A DNA stretch of 10,997 bases from an uncultured Flavobacterium sp. (GTDB lineage: Bacteria > Bacteroidota > Bacteroidia > Flavobacteriales > Flavobacteriaceae), in the NCBI GenBank assembly GCA_946886675.1, contig CAMPIZ010000028.1:1-10997 (forward strand), in the 5' to 3' direction. Each line of letters begins with the position of its first letter. The stretch's first letter is position 1. The translations under genes and the position numbers were made by a program. Under the pieces are notes generated by a model, which saw only the letters and a program-made list of their open reading frames with translations, had not been told where the DNA came from and made no database searches. This document shows, piece after piece, positions 7,597 to 10,997 of this stretch.

Positions 7597-7669
7597 GCTT
7601 TAATTATTAATTGGTAAAAGGTTTTTGGCACACCTAATTTAATAAAAGATTTTTAACTTAAACCCAATA
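7597..7669. other. Divergent intergenic spacer between the ECF sigma gene and trmH-like gene
   Basis: This 73-bp A/T-rich spacer must hold promoters for two divergent genes. No exact TAnnTTTG is present on either strand. A TTGGCAC at 7625-7631 on the plus strand looks like a sigma-54 -24 element, but the expected GC at -12 is missing. AGGT (7619-7622) and ACCT (7632-7635) form a short, weak inverted repeat. Neither downstream ATG has a Shine-Dalgarno sequence. Confidence 0.6.
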
Positions 7670-8344
7670 ATGAAAAATACTTCTGATACAGATTACCTAA
7701 ATTACCTGGAAGGCTTTATAACTGAGAACAGAAAAGAAAATTTTCTAAGGATACTGCAAAACCGTACTAAGCACTTTACCATAGCTATAGAAGATATTTT
7801 TCAGCTTCATAACACCAGTGCCGTAATGCGTACCTGTGAGGTTTTTGGTATACAGGAGCTGCATGTAGTAGAAGAGAAGTATGGTAAAACCATTGATAAG
7901 GAAATTGCTCTTGGCGCTCAAAAATGGGTAGATGCTACCCGTTATAACACCACAACAGAGTGCATACAAAAATTAAAATCGCAGGGGTATAAAATTATTG
8001 CCACTACACCTCATGAGGATTCCTGTTTTATGGATGACTTTGACATTACACAACGGTCTGCCATATTTTTTGGCACAGAAAAAATGGGGCTTTCTGAAGA
8101 GGTAATGAAGCAAGCTGATGGATTTATGAAAATACCAATGGTGGGTTTTACCGAAAGCCTTAATATATCATCTTCTGCTGCTATTGTGATTCAGAATATT
8201 ACCTCCAGGCTGCGAAAATCTGATGTTAATTGGCAGCTGACAGAAGCTGAGATTTTGGAGAAAAGAATAGACTGGGCGAGGAAGTCTATAAAAGATATTG
8301 ATTTTATAACGCAAAAATACCTTGAGCAGAAAGTTAATCTGTAG
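7670..8344 (+). CDS. trmH: TrmH/SpoU-family RNA 2'-O-methyltransferase, probably tRNA (guanosine-18) methyltransferase
   Basis: This 224-residue SPOUT-class enzyme methylates ribose 2'-OH in RNA with S-adenosylmethionine. All three SpoU motifs are present. Motif 1 is HNTSAVMRTCEVFG (47-60) with the conserved Asn48 and catalytic Arg54. Motif 2 is FFGTEKMGLS (133-142) with Glu137. Motif 3 is IPMVGFTESLNISSSAAIVI (155-174), which forms the trefoil knot and cofactor site with Asn165. An N-terminal helical stretch (about 8-32) and a basic helical tail (about 190-222) match TrmH rather than RlmB, which carries an extra N-terminal RNA-binding domain. Gm18 of tRNA is therefore the most likely target, but the substrate is inferred. 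The 3' end overlaps the convergent gene by 11 nt, so no terminator can lie between them. Confidence 0.85.
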   Translation: MKNTSDTDYLNYLEGFITENRKENFLRILQNRTKHFTIAIEDIFQLHNTSAVMRTCEVFGIQELHVVEEKYGKTIDKEIALGAQKWVDATRYNTTTECIQKLKSQGYKIIATTPHEDSCFMDDFDITQRSAIFFGTEKMGLSEEVMKQADGFMKIPMVGFTESLNISSSAAIVIQNITSRLRKSDVNWQLTEAEILEKRIDWARKSIKDIDFITQKYLEQKVNL

Positions 8345-9131
8345 AAGTAGTGCTGTTATCGTTTCGGTGCAGTGCTTTATACTCTTCATAACAGCCTTTT
8401 ATGGCATCCATAATCTGAAGGTCGTTTGCGGTATTCACAAATTCTTCCGAATAGTTACAACGGGAAAGTATTTCTGCAATATCATCTTTTTCTACACCTA
8501 AAAGTGCTGCAAGCGTTTCGCGGTCAAATTTAGAAGCAAGTGCATTTCTTACCGCATCATCCTTTTTCATTTCGTTAAGCCTGCGCATCTCTTTTGGCTT
8601 TTTACCAAATATGTTATGTAATAAATCGGCAGGATTAAGGGCAGAGTTTACTACTTTTTTGTAAGCCCCAGGTGAGTTTTCGCCGCCTTCGTAACCATAG
8701 TTAAGTCCTGAGATACTATACCTATAGTTTTGCTGAACCGGTGCAAGTTTAGAGTCGATAACCAAGTAGCCGGTTAGATTGTACTTATTTATGATAACCT
8801 CCTCAAGGGCATAGGCTTTTTCGGTCATGGGGATTTTTGTACTGGTAGTGGTTTTTACCCAGTCATTTGTAACCCGTACTTTGATGGACTGATATCCGAT
8901 AAGCGATAAGTGAAGTGTATCATTTACAGAAGCCTCAATGGTAAAATTACCTTTACTGTCTGTAATGGTCCCCTTTACCTTATTTATATTAATAACAGTT
9001 ACATTTTCTATAGGAAGCAATGTATTGTCGTTAATAATAGTAGCGTTTACACGCGTGGATTCCTCTTTTTGTTCCTGAGCAAAGGAGTGAAGGGAAAGGG
9101 TTAAAAATAAAAAAACTACAAAATATCTCAT
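8334..9131 (-). CDS. Secreted protein with an N-terminal carboxypeptidase-D-regulatory-like domain
   Basis: I choose the ATG at 9131 (265 residues), because it gives a clean signal peptide: MRYFVVFLFLTLSLHSFA (1-18), with likely cleavage before Gln19. An in-frame ATG at 9191 would add 20 residues and bury the signal. Residues about 27-103 form a CarboxypepD_reg-like beta-sandwich with the typical LPIENVTVININKVKGTITD, SKGNFTIEA and DTLHLSLIGYQS pattern. This domain often begins SusC-type TonB receptors. EKAYALEEVIIN (104-115) resembles the stretch that precedes a plug domain, but no plug or barrel follows. The C-terminal 150 residues are basic then helical, and I do not recognise them. Cys225 and Cys247 could pair in the periplasm. 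It is probably a periplasmic or envelope protein. It has no visible operon partner, although the helicase gene lies 74 nt upstream on the same strand. Confidence 0.82.
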   Translation of the reverse strand: MRYFVVFLFLTLSLHSFAQEQKEESTRVNATIINDNTLLPIENVTVININKVKGTITDSKGNFTIEASVNDTLHLSLIGYQSIKVRVTNDWVKTTTSTKIPMTEKAYALEEVIINKYNLTGYLVIDSKLAPVQQNYRYSISGLNYGYEGGENSPGAYKKVVNSALNPADLLHNIFGKKPKEMRRLNEMKKDDAVRNALASKFDRETLAALLGVEKDDIAEILSRCNYSEEFVNTANDLQIMDAIKGCYEEYKALHRNDNSTTSTD

Positions 9132-9180
9132 CGCTTGTCTTACTAACGTAAAAGTAATAAAGAAACGTGATATTTTGTAG
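9116..9180 (-). repeat. 12-bp perfect inverted repeat flanking the start codon of the secreted-protein gene
   Basis: CTACAAAATATC (9116-9127) and GATATTTTGTAG (9169-9180) are exact reverse complements 41 nt apart. On the minus strand the first arm lies in the leader, and the second covers codons 2 to 6 of the gene, starting one base after the ATG. A hairpin in the mRNA would hold the start codon at the edge of the loop. The loop also contains a short nested repeat (TTACT 9140-9144, AGTAA 9153-9157). Function is unknown. Confidence 0.45.
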
Positions 9181-9205
9181 TTAGTATACAAATTATATAA
9201 AATAA

Positions 9206-10996
9206 TTAATTACCTCTTCTTGGCTTTCTTTCCCTGGTGCCGCTTTTTGAGTCACTCCTTCGTGAAGAACGTTCTCCGCCGCCACTGCTTCTGCCTGAAC
9301 TTCTTCCTCCAAAAGAGTCGTTTCTGCGTTCACCACGGGCGCCTTTGTTAAAGCCACCACCACGGTTGTTATGATCTCTCCTGCGGTTATTAGAGCCGCC
9401 GTCGTTTTTAGAGATTTCTACATTAATCTTACGCCCTTCAAGATGCATGCTGTTTAGTGTGTTTAATACTGTATCGGCATGTTCTGCATCGGTATTAAAG
9501 AAAGAGAAACCTTCTTTTACATCTACTTTAAAGATATCGTCACGGCCAAGGCCAAGAGTATCGCGAAGGAAGTCCTTAAGACTCATCCAGTCAAAATTAT
9601 CCCTGTCGCCAATGTTTATAAAGTAACGAACAGCACCACTGCCCGGTATGCTTTGCCTGTCATTTCCGGCAGACTGTGTAGAAAGGTCACTGTTCTTTTT
9701 ATAGTAATTGATAAACCTGTTAAATTCTACCGACACCATTTTCTTTATAAGCTCTTCTTTTGTAAGGTCTTTCATTACCTCATAGATAGCTGGCAGGTAA
9801 GAGTCTATTTCGTGGTCAATTTCTACATCCTTTATCTTATTAGCAAGGTGGAACAGCTGTATCTCGCAGATCTCAATACCTGACGGGATGCTCTTCTCTT
9901 CAAACTTCTGCTTAATAATCCTTTCGATAGCCGAAATTTTACGCAGTTCACTCTTAGTAATGATAACGATAGAGGTACCTAGTTTACCGGCACGCCCTGT
10001 ACGGCCACTACGGTGGTTATAAGTTTCTATTTCGTCTGGAAGCTGGTAATTAATAACGTGTGTTACATTGTCCACATCAATACCCCTTGCTGCTACATCG
10101 GTAGCTACAAGCATTTGTATTTGCCTGTTTCTAAAAGACTTCATTACTGTATCACGCTGTGCCTGAGAAAGGTCTCCATGTAATGCTGCAGCATTGTATC
10201 CGTCTTCAATAAGTTTTTCGGCAACAGCTTGGGTGTCTCTTTTTGTACGGCAAAATATAACCGAGAAAATATCCGGGTTAGCATCTGCAAGTCGTTTAAG
10301 AGCCTCATAACGGTCACGTGCGTTAACCAGATAAAACTCATGCGATACTGTAGAAGAACCTGAATTTTTATGGCCTACTGTAATCTCCAGCGGCTTTCTC
10401 ATAAACTCTTTTGCAATCCTTGCAACTTCCTGTGGCATAGTGGCCGAAAATAGCCACGTGCTTTTATCATCAGGCGATGTAGAAAGGATATTTACAATAT
10501 CATCATAAAATCCCATATTAAGCATTTCATCTGCCTCGTCAAGAATACAATAGTCAATTTTTGAAATGTTTACAAGCCCGCGGTTTATCATGTCCTGCAT
10601 CCTTCCCGGAGTTGCCACAATTATTTGTGCGCCGCGCTTCACTTCACGCGCTTGCTCTGTAATACTAGCCCCGCCATATACAGCAACTGTATGTATGCCT
10701 TTAACGTATTTGGAGTAAAGCTTGATTTCGTTTGTAATCTGTAAGCAAAGTTCCCTGGTTGGGGATAAGATTAAAGCCTGTGTTGCCCTGTTTTCAGGAT
10801 CTATTTTCTGGATAAGCGGAAAACCAAAAGCAGCGGTTTTCCCTGTCCCTGTCTGCGCAAGCGCTACAATATCTGTGTCTTTTTCCAATAATCGGGGAAT
10901 CGCCTTTTCCTGTACCTCTGACGGATTTTCAAATCCTAGATCGTGTATCGCCTTCAGAAGCGATTCATTCCATCCTAATTGTTCAAATTTATTCAT
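9206..10996 (-). CDS. DEAD-box ATP-dependent RNA helicase (DeaD/CsdA type) with Arg/Gly/Ser-rich tail
   Basis: This 596-residue cytoplasmic RNA helicase probably acts in ribosome assembly and in mRNA unwinding or decay, especially in the cold. The motifs appear in order: Q motif with Phe4 and Gln29, AQTGTGKT (47-54, motif I), PTREL (79-83), TPGR (129-132), DEAD (153-156, motif II), SAT (184-186, motif III), IFCRT (247-251), VATDVAARGID (297-307, motif V) and HRSGRTGR (328-335, motif VI). A linker (about 350-450) leads to a DbpA-like RNA-binding domain (about 455-530), from AVRYFINIGDRDNF to GRKINVEIS. The last 65 residues are rich in Arg, Gly, Ser and Asn, a low-complexity RNA-binding tail. 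The ATG lies one base from the window edge and gives the standard N-terminus, so the gene looks complete. Its promoter is outside the window. Among paralogues, DeaD is likelier than RhlE or DbpA. Confidence 0.94.
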   Translation of the reverse strand: MNKFEQLGWNESLLKAIHDLGFENPSEVQEKAIPRLLEKDTDIVALAQTGTGKTAAFGFPLIQKIDPENRATQALILSPTRELCLQITNEIKLYSKYVKGIHTVAVYGGASITEQAREVKRGAQIIVATPGRMQDMINRGLVNISKIDYCILDEADEMLNMGFYDDIVNILSTSPDDKSTWLFSATMPQEVARIAKEFMRKPLEITVGHKNSGSSTVSHEFYLVNARDRYEALKRLADANPDIFSVIFCRTKRDTQAVAEKLIEDGYNAAALHGDLSQAQRDTVMKSFRNRQIQMLVATDVAARGIDVDNVTHVINYQLPDEIETYNHRSGRTGRAGKLGTSIVIITKSELRKISAIERIIKQKFEEKSIPSGIEICEIQLFHLANKIKDVEIDHEIDSYLPAIYEVMKDLTKEELIKKMVSVEFNRFINYYKKNSDLSTQSAGNDRQSIPGSGAVRYFINIGDRDNFDWMSLKDFLRDTLGLGRDDIFKVDVKEGFSFFNTDAEHADTVLNTLNSMHLEGRKINVEISKNDGGSNNRRRDHNNRGGGFNKGARGERRNDSFGGRSSGRSSGGGERSSRRSDSKSGTRERKPRRGN

Positions 10997-10997
10997 A

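Noticed and set aside
7625..7640. Possible sigma-54 promoter before the trmH-like gene, starting TTGGCAC
   Set aside because: The -24 part is a good match, but the required GC at -12 (expected near 7639-7640) reads TT, and trmH genes are not usual sigma-54 targets.
9149..9156. TACTTTTA on the minus strand as a -7 promoter box for the secreted-protein gene
   Set aside because: It differs from TAnnTTTG at the last base, has no TTG at a suitable distance upstream, and the AT-rich region makes such near matches frequent.
9132..9191. Upstream in-frame ATG at 9191 extending the secreted protein by 20 residues
   Set aside because: The extension places charged and polar residues before an otherwise perfect signal peptide. 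The ATG at 9131 gives the expected short basic start, hydrophobic core and cleavage site.

Overview
The window looks like ordinary chromosome of a Flavobacteriaceae member, probably Flavobacterium or a close relative. Three things point there. The DNA is AT-rich. The start regions mostly lack Shine-Dalgarno sequences but carry the Bacteroidetes-type -7 element TAnnTTTG, at 61-68 before guaB and on the minus strand at 5515-5522 before purB. The protein set is typical of the group: a Bacteroidetes-style IMP dehydrogenase, a secreted carboxypeptidase-D-regulatory-like protein, a DeaD helicase with an Arg/Gly/Ser tail, and a cysteine-free sirtuin. The genus is inferred from remembered protein sequences, not from a search. 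No phage, transposon, CRISPR array, tRNA or rRNA was seen.

Layout. At the left, guaB (95-1567, +) runs into a perfect 38-bp inverted repeat (1587-1624) that should act as a bidirectional terminator. It also serves the minus-strand group purB > kefF-like > kefC-like (5484 down to 1623), whose genes are 14 and 2 nt apart. Next is a second minus-strand group, ECF sigma factor > RskA-type anti-sigma > class III sirtuin (7596 down to 5581), with a 1-nt overlap and a 7-nt gap. A 73-bp spacer separates the sigma gene from a divergent trmH/SpoU-type RNA methyltransferase (7670-8344, +). The 3' end of that gene overlaps by 11 nt a convergent secreted protein of unknown role (9131-8334, -). The right edge holds a complete DEAD-box RNA helicase (10996-9206, -). 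No gene-free stretch exceeds 100 bases.

How the genes work together. GuaB and PurB act on the two arms of purine nucleotide synthesis from IMP: GuaB makes XMP on the GMP arm, and PurB completes AMP and also works earlier in the de novo path. The kefF/kefC-like pair is a K+/H+ efflux system with its flavodoxin-fold partner, in the same gene order as E. coli kefFC. The sigma/anti-sigma pair is a membrane signalling unit, and the sirtuin appears co-transcribed with it. TrmH and the helicase act on RNA.

I see no dramatic undescribed system. The points most worth a second look are the sigma/anti-sigma/sirtuin transcription unit, the changed ligand-site residues in the Kef-like channel, a hairpin immediately before the guaB start codon, and a 12-bp inverted repeat bracketing the start codon of the secreted protein gene.
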